Virus record (IMG/VR): IMGVR_UViG_3300044997_000902
Coordinates: 1 to 64,000 of that record
Length of the DNA stretch: 64,000 nt
Strand: one strand, 5' to 3'
From: a virus
In this document: positions 16,224-26,199 of the stretch, one piece after another
Position numbering within the stretch: the stretch's first letter is position 1
How the letters are laid out: every line of letters starts with the position of its first letter
The notes under the pieces: model-generated
The model's input: only the letters and a program-made list of their open reading frames with translations
Told to the model about the DNA's origin: nothing
The model's database searches: none
Position numbers and translations under genes: made by a program

Positions 16224-16808
16224 ATGATACAAATATATAAACCAACACCTCGTAATACTGGTACAGCTTGTAGCTTTTCATTCAATAATCTTGATGGTAA
16301 TTTTTATTTAAATTTAATTAAACAAGCCTCTTGGAATGATCAAAAGAAAATCGGTAGTTTTGCTGAAAACGCTCAAAATCCAGAAAAAAAGGTAGTAGTT
16401 AAATTATCTAAAATTGAAGCGTGTGGCATTTTAGATGCTCTCGACCACAATAGAACAGCAGATTTTTTTCATAATTCAGAAAATCAAAAATTAGGTATTA
16501 AATTTTCTCCCTATATTAGGGAGGACAAACAAATTGGGTATAGCCTAAATGTTATAAAAAATTCCAAAACTCAGACCGCTCAGCCAGCAGTAAGTTTTCT
16601 TATCGGATTTACATTCTCAGAAGCGAGACTTGTCGCAGAATATATTAAATTTGGCTTGGGGCATATATTCTCTACAGAGCGTAGCGAAGAAATAAAAAAG
16701 TTAAAAAATATTAAATCAAAAGCTATCGAAGATAGAAAGCACAAGGACCAAGTAGAAGACTTAACAGAAGAAGGCAATCTCTCAGAACAAGAAGACGATC
16801 TTTGGTAA
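16224..16808 (+). CDS. putative single-stranded DNA-binding protein
   Basis: A 194-residue protein with a beta-rich N-terminal domain (YKPTPRNTGTACSFSFNNLD...VVVKLSKIEACGILDAL...IKFSPYI) of the kind seen in small phage ssDNA-binding proteins of the PC4/Whirly-like group. A linker helix and a strongly acidic tail ending EQEDDLW follow. The acidic tip is a hallmark of SSB proteins, which use it to recruit partners. No other SSB is visible in the replication block, which supports the call. The family assignment is inference: I recognise the layout, not a diagnostic motif. Confidence 0.5.
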   Translation: MIQIYKPTPRNTGTACSFSFNNLDGNFYLNLIKQASWNDQKKIGSFAENAQNPEKKVVVKLSKIEACGILDALDHNRTADFFHNSENQKLGIKFSPYIREDKQIGYSLNVIKNSKTQTAQPAVSFLIGFTFSEARLVAEYIKFGLGHIFSTERSEEIKKLKNIKSKAIEDRKHKDQVEDLTEEGNLSEQEDDLW

Positions 16809-16813
16809 AAAGA

Positions 16814-18733
16814 ATGCGAAAAAAGATCGTCTTTCAATCTGATTTCTCATTAGCAAAAACTGGTTTTGGCAGAAACGCCAAAGCAATTCTAAAATATCTA
16901 TATAAAACTAATAAATATGATATTGTACATTATTGCTGTGGAATGCAGAAGGGTAATAATCAGCTGGAAAGAACTCCCTGGAAAAGTTGTGGAGCCTTGC
17001 CGAACACACATCAAGAACTTGAGAAATTAAATAAAGATCCTCATCTGGCTAGACTGGCGAGTTATGGAGCCCATCTTTTAGATGAAGTAATTAAGGAAGA
17101 GAGACCAGATGTATACATAGCTGTGCAAGATATATGGGGTGTAGATTTTGCGATTAATAAGCCATGGTTTAATAAAATTAATTCTGTTATATGGACTACA
17201 TTAGATTCTTTACCGATTTTAGATTCTGCTGTAAAATGTGCACCAAAAGTCAAAAATTATTGGATTTGGAGCGATTTCGCTACCAAAGAGTTGCATAAGC
17301 ATGGCCACGTTCATGTTAAAACTGTCCATGGAGCTTTAGATATAGAAAATTTTTATCGTTTATCAGATGAAAAAAGATTAAATCTTAGAAGAAAGTTCAA
17401 TATTGAAGAAAATAAATTTATTGCTGGTTTTGTTTTTAGAAATCAATTAAGAAAAAGTGTTCCCAATTTGTTAGAAGGGTATGCCATATGGAAAAAAGAA
17501 AATAATATTAAAAATTCTGGTTTACTTTTGCATACCAGTTTTGGAGAGGGCTGGAACATAATGAAATTAGCAAAAGAATATAATATAGATGAAAAAGATA
17601 TTTATACTACATATATATGCAAATTATGTGGAGATTATAAAATTAAAAATTTTACGGGACAAGATCAAAATTGCGAATCGTGTGGATTAGAAAAAACTTT
17701 AAGTACGACCAACGTTGGATTAGGAGTCTCTGAACAAGAATTGAATGAAATATATAATTTAATGGATGTTTATTGCCATCCATTTACAAGCGGTGGACAA
17801 GAAATACCTATTCAAGAGGCAAAACTTACAGAATTAATTACTTTAGTTACAAATTATAGTTGCGGAGAAGAAATGTGTAAGAAAGAAGCGGCAAGTTTAC
17901 CTTTAAATTGGTTTGAATATAGAGAGCACGGAACAGAATTTATTAAAGCATCGACAGATCCAAAATCTATATCAGAAAATTTAAAAGTTGTTTCTTCCAT
18001 GAGCGCAGAGGAAAGAAAAAGACTTGGTAAGCAAGCGAGAGAATGGACGATTAATAACTATTCAGTAGAAATTATAGGCAAATTTATAGAAAATTTTATA
18101 GATTCTTGTGAAGAAACAAATAAAGATTTAACTTTTAAAACAGAAGAAAAAGATCCTTATATTCAAATTCCAGCAATAGAAAATGATTCTGATTGGCTTA
18201 AGTTTATGTATGAAAACATATTGAAAATGAAAAATATTGATGAAAATGATGATGGACATAAGTATTGGATGAATGAAATTAAAAAGGGTATTAAAAGAAT
18301 AGACATAGAAAGTTATTTCAGACAAGTCGCTTTACAAGACAATAATAAAAATAAATCTAGATCTTTTGATGATCTTCTAGATAAGAACGATGAAGGTAAA
18401 AGACTTCTTTATGTAATGCCAGAAAGCATTGGAGACGTATTCTTATCTACGAGCTTATTTAAATCTATAAAAGAACAGTATCCAGAATATAATTTATATG
18501 TAGCAACAAAACCAGAATATTTTGATGTTTTGGAAGCGAATCCATATGTACATAAAGTCATTCAATATATACCTCAAATGGATAACCTAGTTTGGTTGGA
18601 GGGGATAGGACCCCATAAAGGATATTTTGATATTGCATTTTTACCCTATACTCAAACTCAAAGAGTTTTGACTTATCTTCATAATGGAAAAACTAATATA
18701 GCTTATAAGGATTATAAATATGCATCTAGTTGA
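16814..18733 (+). CDS. GT4 glycosyltransferase with zinc ribbon, fused to N-terminal half of a GT9 domain
   Basis: The N-terminal part (residues 1-430) is a GT-B glycosyltransferase of the GT4 type. VFQSDFSLAKTGFGRNAKAI is the acceptor-side start, FVFRNQLRKSVPNLLEGY the second Rossmann domain, and HPFTSGGQEIPIQEAKL the family's ExxxxxxxE donor motif. A CKLC...CESC zinc ribbon is inserted near residues 270-295. After an Asp/Asn-rich linker, residues about 530-639 read LLYVMPESIGDVFLSTSLFKSI, the start of a GT9 domain, but the protein stops before the donor half. That half is the next gene. I took the ATG at 16814; a TTG at 16802 would overlap the previous stop. Confidence 0.75.
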   Translation: MRKKIVFQSDFSLAKTGFGRNAKAILKYLYKTNKYDIVHYCCGMQKGNNQLERTPWKSCGALPNTHQELEKLNKDPHLARLASYGAHLLDEVIKEERPDVYIAVQDIWGVDFAINKPWFNKINSVIWTTLDSLPILDSAVKCAPKVKNYWIWSDFATKELHKHGHVHVKTVHGALDIENFYRLSDEKRLNLRRKFNIEENKFIAGFVFRNQLRKSVPNLLEGYAIWKKENNIKNSGLLLHTSFGEGWNIMKLAKEYNIDEKDIYTTYICKLCGDYKIKNFTGQDQNCESCGLEKTLSTTNVGLGVSEQELNEIYNLMDVYCHPFTSGGQEIPIQEAKLTELITLVTNYSCGEEMCKKEAASLPLNWFEYREHGTEFIKASTDPKSISENLKVVSSMSAEERKRLGKQAREWTINNYSVEIIGKFIENFIDSCEETNKDLTFKTEEKDPYIQIPAIENDSDWLKFMYENILKMKNIDENDDGHKYWMNEIKKGIKRIDIESYFRQVALQDNNKNKSRSFDDLLDKNDEGKRLLYVMPESIGDVFLSTSLFKSIKEQYPEYNLYVATKPEYFDVLEANPYVHKVIQYIPQMDNLVWLEGIGPHKGYFDIAFLPYTQTQRVLTYLHNGKTNIAYKDYKYASS

Positions 18734-19892
18734 AACATATGCTTTAAATTGCGGTTTAAAGATTGATAAGCCATTCATATATGAGAAGTATTGTCCAATA
18801 CCTTTCGATAAATACATATCTTTTCAATCTTGTAGCAAATACACATCTAAAAACTATGATTTTTGGCAAGAAGTAATCAATCAGCTTATACCAAAGTTAA
18901 ATGAAAAAAATATTCACATAATACAAATTGGTGGCAAAGATGAAAAACCAATAGATAACTGTTATCATCTGCAAGGTAAAACCACCATTAATCAAGCCGC
19001 TTATTTAATTAAAAGAGGTTTACTGCATTTTGGTGCGGATAGCTTTGGCGTTCATATAGCTAGCAGTTATGATAAACCTATAGTTGTATTATATTCAAAT
19101 AGTAGACCAGAAAATGCTGGACCATATTTTAACTCTAAGAATAAAGTTAAAATTCTAGAAATCGATAAACAAGATAGAAAACCAAGCTATTCCGCAGAAG
19201 AATCGCCAAAGACAATTAATGAGATCGACCCAATTGAAATTGCTAATTCTATTTTAGAATTTTTAGATTTGACTAAATGCAATATGAAGACTGTGCATTT
19301 AGGTCAAGATTATAATAGGAAATTAATAGAATCTGTACCAAATTCAGTAATAGCAGATATATCTAAATTAGGCATTAATTCATTAATAATGAGAATGGAT
19401 TACGAATTTAACCAAGAGGTTCTCGAAGAGCAATTAAAAAGAAATAATTGTTCTATAGTAACGTCCAGACCTATAAATTATGATTTACTTAACAAATATA
19501 AAAATAATATTTCTCAAATTATTTACGATATCGGTGAGAATCAAAACTCTGATTTTGCAAGAGACCTAAAAAGATTAGGAAAACCATTTGTATTATCAAG
19601 TTTTTTATCAGAGGATTTTATAAAATTAATTAAATTAGAATATATGGATTATGCTCAAATTATAAAATTAAATAAAACTACTAAAAATGATATTAAAAAT
19701 TTAAAAGATAATCTAAGTGATTTATATTACAAATCAAATAAAATAACAATTAGTCAGGGTAAGATTTACAATTCTAAAGCCGCTTATATGAATAAGATTC
19801 CTTATAATGGCAATTCTATGAAGATTATAGATATTCCAGAGCTTTGGGAAGAGTCTAAATATTTATATATATTTGAGTTGACAAATAATTAA
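18720..19892 (+). CDS. C-terminal half of GT9 glycosyltransferase with extra domain
   Basis: The first 190 residues complete the GT9 fold begun in the preceding gene. IIQIGGKDEKPIDNCYHLQG, then GLLHFGADSFGVHIASSYDKP, is the nucleotide-sugar half with the conserved D-S-x-x-x-H-I-A. The frame is +1 relative to its neighbour, with a 14-base overlap and no SD. Expression may come from reinitiation, or the pair may be a recently split gene. Residues about 195-390 are a different, unrecognised alpha/beta domain (LGINSLIMRMDYEF...IIYDIGENQNSDFARDL). Whether the two halves reassemble is unknown. Confidence 0.7.
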   Translation: MHLVETYALNCGLKIDKPFIYEKYCPIPFDKYISFQSCSKYTSKNYDFWQEVINQLIPKLNEKNIHIIQIGGKDEKPIDNCYHLQGKTTINQAAYLIKRGLLHFGADSFGVHIASSYDKPIVVLYSNSRPENAGPYFNSKNKVKILEIDKQDRKPSYSAEESPKTINEIDPIEIANSILEFLDLTKCNMKTVHLGQDYNRKLIESVPNSVIADISKLGINSLIMRMDYEFNQEVLEEQLKRNNCSIVTSRPINYDLLNKYKNNISQIIYDIGENQNSDFARDLKRLGKPFVLSSFLSEDFIKLIKLEYMDYAQIIKLNKTTKNDIKNLKDNLSDLYYKSNKITISQGKIYNSKAAYMNKIPYNGNSMKIIDIPELWEESKYLYIFELTNN

Positions 19893-19906
19893 ATCTATAG
19901 TAATAT
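19878..19906 (+). promoter_or_regulatory. sigma70-type promoter, predicted leaderless start
   Basis: Perfect TTGACA (19878-19883), 17-base spacer, TAATAT (19901-19906), then 6 bases to the ATG at 19913. The -35 overlaps the end of the preceding gene. Confidence 0.7.
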
Positions 19907-19912
19907 TAACAA

Positions 19913-20701
19913 ATGGAAGAAACAATTTCAATTGGTAGTTCGGAACTCTCTAAAATAGAGCCTATTAAAACAGAAGTGATAATCCCTAAAACAACTATAT
20001 CTCCTCCAAAACTTTTTATTAGAAATCAACATGGCCTACTAGAGAATGATAATATTAATTATCAATTTAATGATGACGGCTCTATTAATTGGAGAGCCAT
20101 GATAAAACAAAATTATCTTGTGCCAAATCGTCAAAAGACGCAAGAAACAGATATTTCGAAACTTGAAGACAAAGATTTATTAATTCTTTTGGGAGGAATT
20201 AAAGAACTAGCTCAAATAAGAGGTTTTACTAGCGTTGAATATAAAGTAGTAACTGCCACAGAAAATTACTTTGCTACATCTTGTAGGATTACTTGGGTGC
20301 CAAATTACGAAACAGAGAATCGTTCAGTTACATTTGAGGCGCTTGCAGATGCTTCTCTTGTAAATACAAAAGACTTTGCTAGATATTTTCTAGCTGCAAT
20401 TGCAGAAAATAGAGCTTTTGTAAGATGTGTTCGTAACTTTTTGAAAATTAATATTGTTTCTCAAGAAGAACTAGGTGACGCAAAACTTGGTCTTGTTGTC
20501 AAGGAAGATACAGAAAAAGAAAACCCAATGAATCCTACGGTTCTTCTGGAAAAGATTATGCAAGAAAAAAATATTACATTCGAAGTCTTAAAGAAGAAAC
20601 TTGTAAAAGAAAAGTTTGAGAATGCTGAGTCTTTTAATTTTATCAAAGATGTACCCAAAAGCAAAGTGTTTGAATTGATAGAAAGACTTAAAAAAGTTTA
20701 A
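19913..20701 (+). CDS. candidate ssDNA-annealing (Rad52/Sak-like) recombination protein
   Basis: A 262-residue protein with an unstructured N-terminus, then a compact domain (ILLGGIKELAQIRGFTSVEY...CRITWVPNYETENRSVTFEA). It continues with ADASLVNTKDFARYFLAAIA and ENRAFVRCVRNFLKINIV. The order of a beta-sheet region followed by a helix with ENRAFVRCVRNFL resembles Rad52/Sak-type annealases of phages, where such a helix packs on the DNA groove. A short C-terminal helical domain follows. It has its own strong promoter and ends tail-to-tail with the fibre gene (4-base overlap of stops). The annealase call is an inference from layout. Confidence 0.4.
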   Translation: MEETISIGSSELSKIEPIKTEVIIPKTTISPPKLFIRNQHGLLENDNINYQFNDDGSINWRAMIKQNYLVPNRQKTQETDISKLEDKDLLILLGGIKELAQIRGFTSVEYKVVTATENYFATSCRITWVPNYETENRSVTFEALADASLVNTKDFARYFLAAIAENRAFVRCVRNFLKINIVSQEELGDAKLGLVVKEDTEKENPMNPTVLLEKIMQEKNITFEVLKKKLVKEKFENAESFNFIKDVPKSKVFELIERLKKV

Positions 20702-23700
20702 TTTTTAATCATTAAGAAATTACCACTACGGTACACTCCACCAACAGGTAAAGAAGATGTACTTGTATGTTGTGGTAATTTACTAACATCTAAAATTATT
20801 GGGGACATATTAGTTCTATTTCCAGTGATATAAACTCCATTAGCAAAATTTAAAACCATAGTATTTTCTTGTGATATTTTTTTGATGCCACTAGAAGCAT
20901 CACTAAATACAGTAGACCCAGAATTAGTTATATTAATATTATTACCCAAAGCAACACTATATGCTCCGCTGATTATATTATTTGCTCCTCCCAAGATATT
21001 GGAAAATATTCCAGATACTATATTTGCAGTACCACCCAGTATTGAAGAATAGCCACGCTCTTCAATTTGGTCATTATTAACAATTAGATTTCCGGAGCCG
21101 CCTAAAATATTAGTATATTGTAAATTGCCAGTAATTAAGTTATTGCTACCTCCTACAACAGTACAAAATGCACTTTTAGGATATTGAGCATCTAAATTAG
21201 TTACATCTATTATTCGATTGCTTCTTCCGCCAGGTATAAGATTAAAATCACCAACAATAGTATTATTAACTCCTCCAGCTATACTCGAAACTAATCCTTT
21301 AATATAATTACCTGTTCCTCCTCCGATAGTAGAACTACCTATATCATTAAATCCAAACGCCGCTAGTCGAGCATAATTAAATATGCTTAGATTTGCTTTT
21401 GCAATATTAAAATCTCTATCAAGGTCTGTAGCCATATAATCGCATCTTAAACCAGTCATATTATCATAGGATAATCTATCAGATAAAGATATCGAAAAAC
21501 TATTGCTATCTTTATCATATACGTTCCATAAATAGACATAATTTTGAGTATAAACTTTAGTAAATACTCTTAATTCAGAATGATCAAATGTAGCAGGTAA
21601 ATCTATATGAATTCTACCCGTAAAATCGATGTTTTTATCTACGATTTTAAGATTTTGAGCGCGGAATGAATTGTTTCCAGTATGATCTATAGCTAAGCAA
21701 TTTATTTTTATAGATTCTCCAGAGCTAATTGAATTAGAAAGTTTTACGAATATTCCCGTTGTTGAAATATGATCTAAACTTAATAAATAATTATTTTCAA
21801 TATTAGTATTTTCTACAGATAAAAATACAATTGGCAAGTTAGTTAAAGATCTATTAAAATTAATAGGAACAATATTATCATGATAATTACCGCTACATGT
21901 AATTTTATTGACATAGAAGTTAGCATTATCAAAGGAATAGTATCCGGTTTTATATATTCCGACATTTAAAACGTGAGGCTCTTTTATTTTTTCAGTATAG
22001 TTTAAAAAGAAAAGCCCCGTTTTTAATCCAGATGTATAATAATTATAATAATTTTCTAATGGAGCTCCTGTCTGAATGACGTTAATGAAAGTTGAATAGT
22101 CTTGAGTTATACCAGATATTAGATTGATTTGATAGCTACCAGATCCAGAAGGTATACCTGTTTGATATATTTGAATATTATTATTAAATATATTTCCAGT
22201 ATAGCCTAATGCATTTACATGTAAATATCCATCACTATGAGGATTGATTTCTGTAGCTAAATTAAACTTTAATCTATTGTCTCCAGATCCAGAACATTGA
22301 GCAAGATAAAAGTATTCACTTCCTCGATCATATACATTAAAGAAATTTATCCTAGATCTTGCTTTTAAATCTAAATCAAAATAGTTTTTATTACCAGAAG
22401 CTAGATTACTAAAAGGATAAACGTAAGAGATCTGCAAAGAAGCTCCGATATTTTCATCTGTACCCGTATAATAACCTGTAGGCCCAATAAAATAGTTAAT
22501 ATATCCATTCGTATTTAAAGTATTAGGAAGCTCTATATTAAACCCACTTCGATCAATTTCACTTATAGTGGATAATTTATAATTTCCGTCTGCCGAAAGA
22601 ATGTAATCCATTAGAACAAGCGTATTTCCTCCAGTATAATTTACGAAATTTTTATTAAACTTAACTCTTTGATTTTTTATTCCTAAATTTAAACCCGTTC
22701 TAGCAGTTTTAAATTCACATACTTTATTCGTTCCATCTGCAGCAATAAAAGAGCCAGAATATAAATTCTCAGAAAGTAAACTGATCCAAGAATGAACTTT
22801 AATTACATCATCATTTTCTAATGAGGGAGATATGTTTAAAGTATAGTCTGTTGTTTTAATATCAGAAATATGTTCTATTTGATAAACGTTTTTATTACTT
22901 TCTAAGTTAACTAAAAATACTAAGTCGTTTGTAAAAATCTGAGCTAAATATTCAATTAAAAACACATCTCCACCACTAATACTGGTTATGAATGATTCAT
23001 TTGCGATTGCAGATAAGCCCGTGGAAGTTGCATCAATAACGTTTCCATATCCACCCACAATATTACAATAAGATCCATATAGAACATTACTTTCTCCACC
23101 CCCTATTGTAGAACTATCACTAAGAAAATTTTGAACTGTAGTAATCTTATTGTCTTTACCAGCTACAATACTACACCTTCTTGATCCTGTTATTATATTA
23201 GAAGTCCCAAATATAAATACGTTATCATTTTTTCTATTTATCTTATTATTAATTCCTAGGGCCACAGAAGAATCAGCCTCTACAATATTATTCGCATTCT
23301 TAATATTTTTAGAAGTTGTTATGACTCCAGATAAAGGACCTAAAATATCTAAGCCTTCTCCATCAAATTTTATATAACTATCTTGATTTCCAACCCTAAA
23401 TTTTGGTTTTCCAAAATTATATCTATTATCATAACCCAAAAAGAAGCCACTTCCTTCATCTACATTTTTATCATTAACAGTTTTTATATATCCACTTGGA
23501 ATACCTTCTTGTCCTATATTTAACGCTTCGGTAATGTTTGATTCTTCAGCTAATAATATTTGAGTTGCTGTTGCTGCAAATTCATTAGTAAACGGTATCC
23601 AATTTGGATTACCAGCTTGAGGTTCCGAATCTATATTTGTGTAAGCTGCGTACCAATAATTTACTCCTTCTCTTGAATATTTAACGACATCTCTTCTTAA

Positions 23701-26199
23701 ATTACTACCAACATATCCAACTCCATATCTCCAAGGACCCCTGTAAGTAATGCCTGGACCACTTAATGATCTGCCAGAATATCCAACTGCAAGGTTCAAT
23801 ATCATTCCTTCATTTGGTCTTTCACCATCCAAAGCTCTAATTTTTAAGTAATAGATTCCTCCGACTAATGGCTGACCAAAGATTTGATTAGCGCTATTTA
23901 GATATGTTTCTAAACCCGTAGGCCAATCTCCCTCTCCAACACCAGAAATTGTAGTTGCAGAAAATTCAAATCTTGTAGTCCTAGAATTAGTCTGTATTTG
24001 GTAAAAAAATGCATTTTCTAATGGAGTAGTTACATATGCAGGACTAGTAAATATATCTGAATTAGGTGGTCTAAATCCGCTTATAGCAGCTACTCTTACA
24101 TTTTTATTTTTAGTAATTACTAAATCTTCATATCCAATCCCAGTATCATAATAGTTATTAAATAAAAATAATTCTCCAGAGCCAGTGATATCTCCACCTA
24201 ATTTAGCTTCAAAAATTGAATATCCATTAAGATTATTTCCTCCTACTCCATTGATACCAGTTATTTGAGTTAAATCTTTGCTTACTATTTCTAATGGAAA
24301 ATTTCTTATTTCTTTATATCCTAATAAATTTTGAGTACCAGGATAACCACTAAAATAAATTAAATTAGCGTTAGAAGCATTAATTCCAGAAATAGTAATA
24401 TATCCTAAATTATTATATAGAGTATTTGAAGAAGAACAGCTGTGTATAGTTGGTAAAATATCAATAGATTTATTCGAAGGCAATATATAGCTTTCACCAA
24501 AACGATTTCTTTTTATCCTAATTCTTGCTTGAGGATTTCTTACTTCTCTTGGAACTCTAAATCTAATTCCTGTAGCAGAATTTTTTAATTTGATTCCACT
24601 TATTAAATAATCATTTGCTGCGTCAACATGGCCCGTAATACCCAAGAAAAATACATCTGAGTTTGTTAAATTACCATAATCTCCAGAAGTTCCGCTAGAA
24701 CTATAAATTTCTATTTCATCTAAATATTTTGCTCCTTGTATACCGGACAAATATCTTATATTAACATTATTTTCCGATAGCCTGACTGTAGAAATCAAAA
24801 GATTATTTGAACTAGGAGATTCTATTAATGTACCAGAATCTGGAAAATCTACAGAAAATATACGAAGAGATGTGGTAGTATAATTATTGGGTAAAATAAA
24901 TGATGCTCTATCTGCATTAGCATTTACTGTTATGTCTTTTCTTAAAATATTTGGTTGTCCAAGATTAATATAATTAATACGCTGTAAATATTTTCCACTT
25001 ATATTGACAAGAGTTCCTGTTCCAGCGAGAACATCATTTGGAGTAAACCCACTAGCTAAAACTGGAGGATAGAAAATATTTAAAATATTTCTGCTTTTAT
25101 CTACTCCATACTGTCCAGATAAAGTAACATAATTTGAAGAACTATAATTAGGTATATTAAATATTATTCCTGTGTCTTGTATAATGTTAAAAGGAGGGAT
25201 TATTTTTTGATCTCCAATTTTTATTTCTTGGACAAATGATAAATTATCACCGCTTAATAAAATCTGCGTTGTTTCTATTTGTCCAGTCTCAGGATAAAAT
25301 CCATATATGTTTGGATATCCTGCGATATAAAAACTACTAAATTTTGCTCCGCTAGTAACGCCTCTATATTTAAGATTTTCTACAATACCGCTTTGATTTT
25401 TCCTTATATTATATGGGACTTGAAATTCTAAAAATTCTATTGTTCCTGTATTTTCATATTTCTCATAAGATACATCAATCAACGCATTTGTTCCTGTCCC
25501 GTTATTAGGAGTGAATTCTATTCCTGAACTTTGATTAGGTACGGTAAAAATACCAGAATTATTTATATTGAAACTTCCTAAAGAACCATTTATACCAGTC
25601 GTGGTAACAGTAAATACTGCATAAGAATTTGAATTATAATTTTTTAAACCTTGTAAATGAAATATATCTCCTACATTATATCCTGATCCATAATTTTGAA
25701 TTTGAGCTCCTGTAACTCTATATAAACCAGTTTCTTGAAAAGATGGGGTGACTTTATTTCCACTGACATCAATAAATGTTATATTTGCACCTGGAAGAAA
25801 ATTAGAACCAGAAACTCTTACATATTGTCCAGGTAACACATTAACATCGTCAAAACCACTAATAGAAGGCCGATCTAAAATTTTTAAATTAATATAATTG
25901 CTAGAGACATCTGCATCATTATAAACATATATTTTATATTTTGACGATGTAAGCCCAGACAAAGTAAATCCAACGACATCGTCTCCAATAGTGTTATTGA
26001 TTCCCGATACATTTTGATTACTAAGCCCATTAATAGAAAAATTTAAACCAGGATTATATATATTTTCTCCAGAAATAGCGATAATATTTTTCTTAAATTG
26101 TTCTCCAGATATAAAAATAGTTTCTCCATTTATAGCTAAAACGCCTGTAGAAGAAGTTATTACTGGTTGAGCAGATTGTATTGTGAAAAATACGCTCAT
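20698..26199 (-). CDS. giant tail fibre with IPT/TIG domains and YadA-head-like repeats
   Basis: An 1833-residue virion protein, likely the host-binding side or tip fibre. Residues 1-450 carry IPT/TIG-type Ig folds (ISGFDDVNVLPGQYVRVSG; GFTPNDVLAGTGTLVNISG). Residues about 818-870 form a carbohydrate-binding-type W/Y module (WRYGVGYVGSN...NPNWIPF). From about 970 to 1060 and again 1620-1767 come YadA-like head repeats (VALGINNKI, STIGGGESNVLYGSY, NTIVGDFNLIPGGRSN, SNILGGANNIISGAYS). These fold as a left-handed beta-roll in trimeric adhesins. A roughly 550-residue beta-rich segment lies between the two repeat blocks. A short tip follows (LPVGGVYRSGNFLMI). It overlaps the next-upstream gene by 4 bases (ATGA). 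Confidence 0.75.
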   Translation of the reverse strand: MSVFFTIQSAQPVITSSTGVLAINGETIFISGEQFKKNIIAISGENIYNPGLNFSINGLSNQNVSGINNTIGDDVVGFTLSGLTSSKYKIYVYNDADVSSNYINLKILDRPSISGFDDVNVLPGQYVRVSGSNFLPGANITFIDVSGNKVTPSFQETGLYRVTGAQIQNYGSGYNVGDIFHLQGLKNYNSNSYAVFTVTTTGINGSLGSFNINNSGIFTVPNQSSGIEFTPNNGTGTNALIDVSYEKYENTGTIEFLEFQVPYNIRKNQSGIVENLKYRGVTSGAKFSSFYIAGYPNIYGFYPETGQIETTQILLSGDNLSFVQEIKIGDQKIIPPFNIIQDTGIIFNIPNYSSSNYVTLSGQYGVDKSRNILNIFYPPVLASGFTPNDVLAGTGTLVNISGKYLQRINYINLGQPNILRKDITVNANADRASFILPNNYTTTSLRIFSVDFPDSGTLIESPSSNNLLISTVRLSENNVNIRYLSGIQGAKYLDEIEIYSSSGTSGDYGNLTNSDVFFLGITGHVDAANDYLISGIKLKNSATGIRFRVPREVRNPQARIRIKRNRFGESYILPSNKSIDILPTIHSCSSSNTLYNNLGYITISGINASNANLIYFSGYPGTQNLLGYKEIRNFPLEIVSKDLTQITGINGVGGNNLNGYSIFEAKLGGDITGSGELFLFNNYYDTGIGYEDLVITKNKNVRVAAISGFRPPNSDIFTSPAYVTTPLENAFFYQIQTNSRTTRFEFSATTISGVGEGDWPTGLETYLNSANQIFGQPLVGGIYYLKIRALDGERPNEGMILNLAVGYSGRSLSGPGITYRGPWRYGVGYVGSNLRRDVVKYSREGVNYWYAAYTNIDSEPQAGNPNWIPFTNEFAATATQILLAEESNITEALNIGQEGIPSGYIKTVNDKNVDEGSGFFLGYDNRYNFGKPKFRVGNQDSYIKFDGEGLDILGPLSGVITTSKNIKNANNIVEADSSVALGINNKINRKNDNVFIFGTSNIITGSRRCSIVAGKDNKITTVQNFLSDSSTIGGGESNVLYGSYCNIVGGYGNVIDATSTGLSAIANESFITSISGGDVFLIEYLAQIFTNDLVFLVNLESNKNVYQIEHISDIKTTDYTLNISPSLENDDVIKVHSWISLLSENLYSGSFIAADGTNKVCEFKTARTGLNLGIKNQRVKFNKNFVNYTGGNTLVLMDYILSADGNYKLSTISEIDRSGFNIELPNTLNTNGYINYFIGPTGYYTGTDENIGASLQISYVYPFSNLASGNKNYFDLDLKARSRINFFNVYDRGSEYFYLAQCSGSGDNRLKFNLATEINPHSDGYLHVNALGYTGNIFNNNIQIYQTGIPSGSGSYQINLISGITQDYSTFINVIQTGAPLENYYNYYTSGLKTGLFFLNYTEKIKEPHVLNVGIYKTGYYSFDNANFYVNKITCSGNYHDNIVPINFNRSLTNLPIVFLSVENTNIENNYLLSLDHISTTGIFVKLSNSISSGESIKINCLAIDHTGNNSFRAQNLKIVDKNIDFTGRIHIDLPATFDHSELRVFTKVYTQNYVYLWNVYDKDSNSFSISLSDRLSYDNMTGLRCDYMATDLDRDFNIAKANLSIFNYARLAAFGFNDIGSSTIGGGTGNYIKGLVSSIAGGVNNTIVGDFNLIPGGRSNRIIDVTNLDAQYPKSAFCTVVGGSNNLITGNLQYTNILGGSGNLIVNNDQIEERGYSSILGGTANIVSGIFSNILGGANNIISGAYSVALGNNINITNSGSTVFSDASSGIKKISQENTMVLNFANGVYITGNRTNMSPIILDVSKLPQHTSTSSLPVGGVYRSGNFLMIKN

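Noticed and set aside
20890-23120. Regular short repeats that might suggest a CRISPR-like array
   Set aside because: The repeats are at the protein level (GG-x-N/S-N-x-I pattern) in one continuous reading frame; there are no identical direct DNA repeats with spacers.
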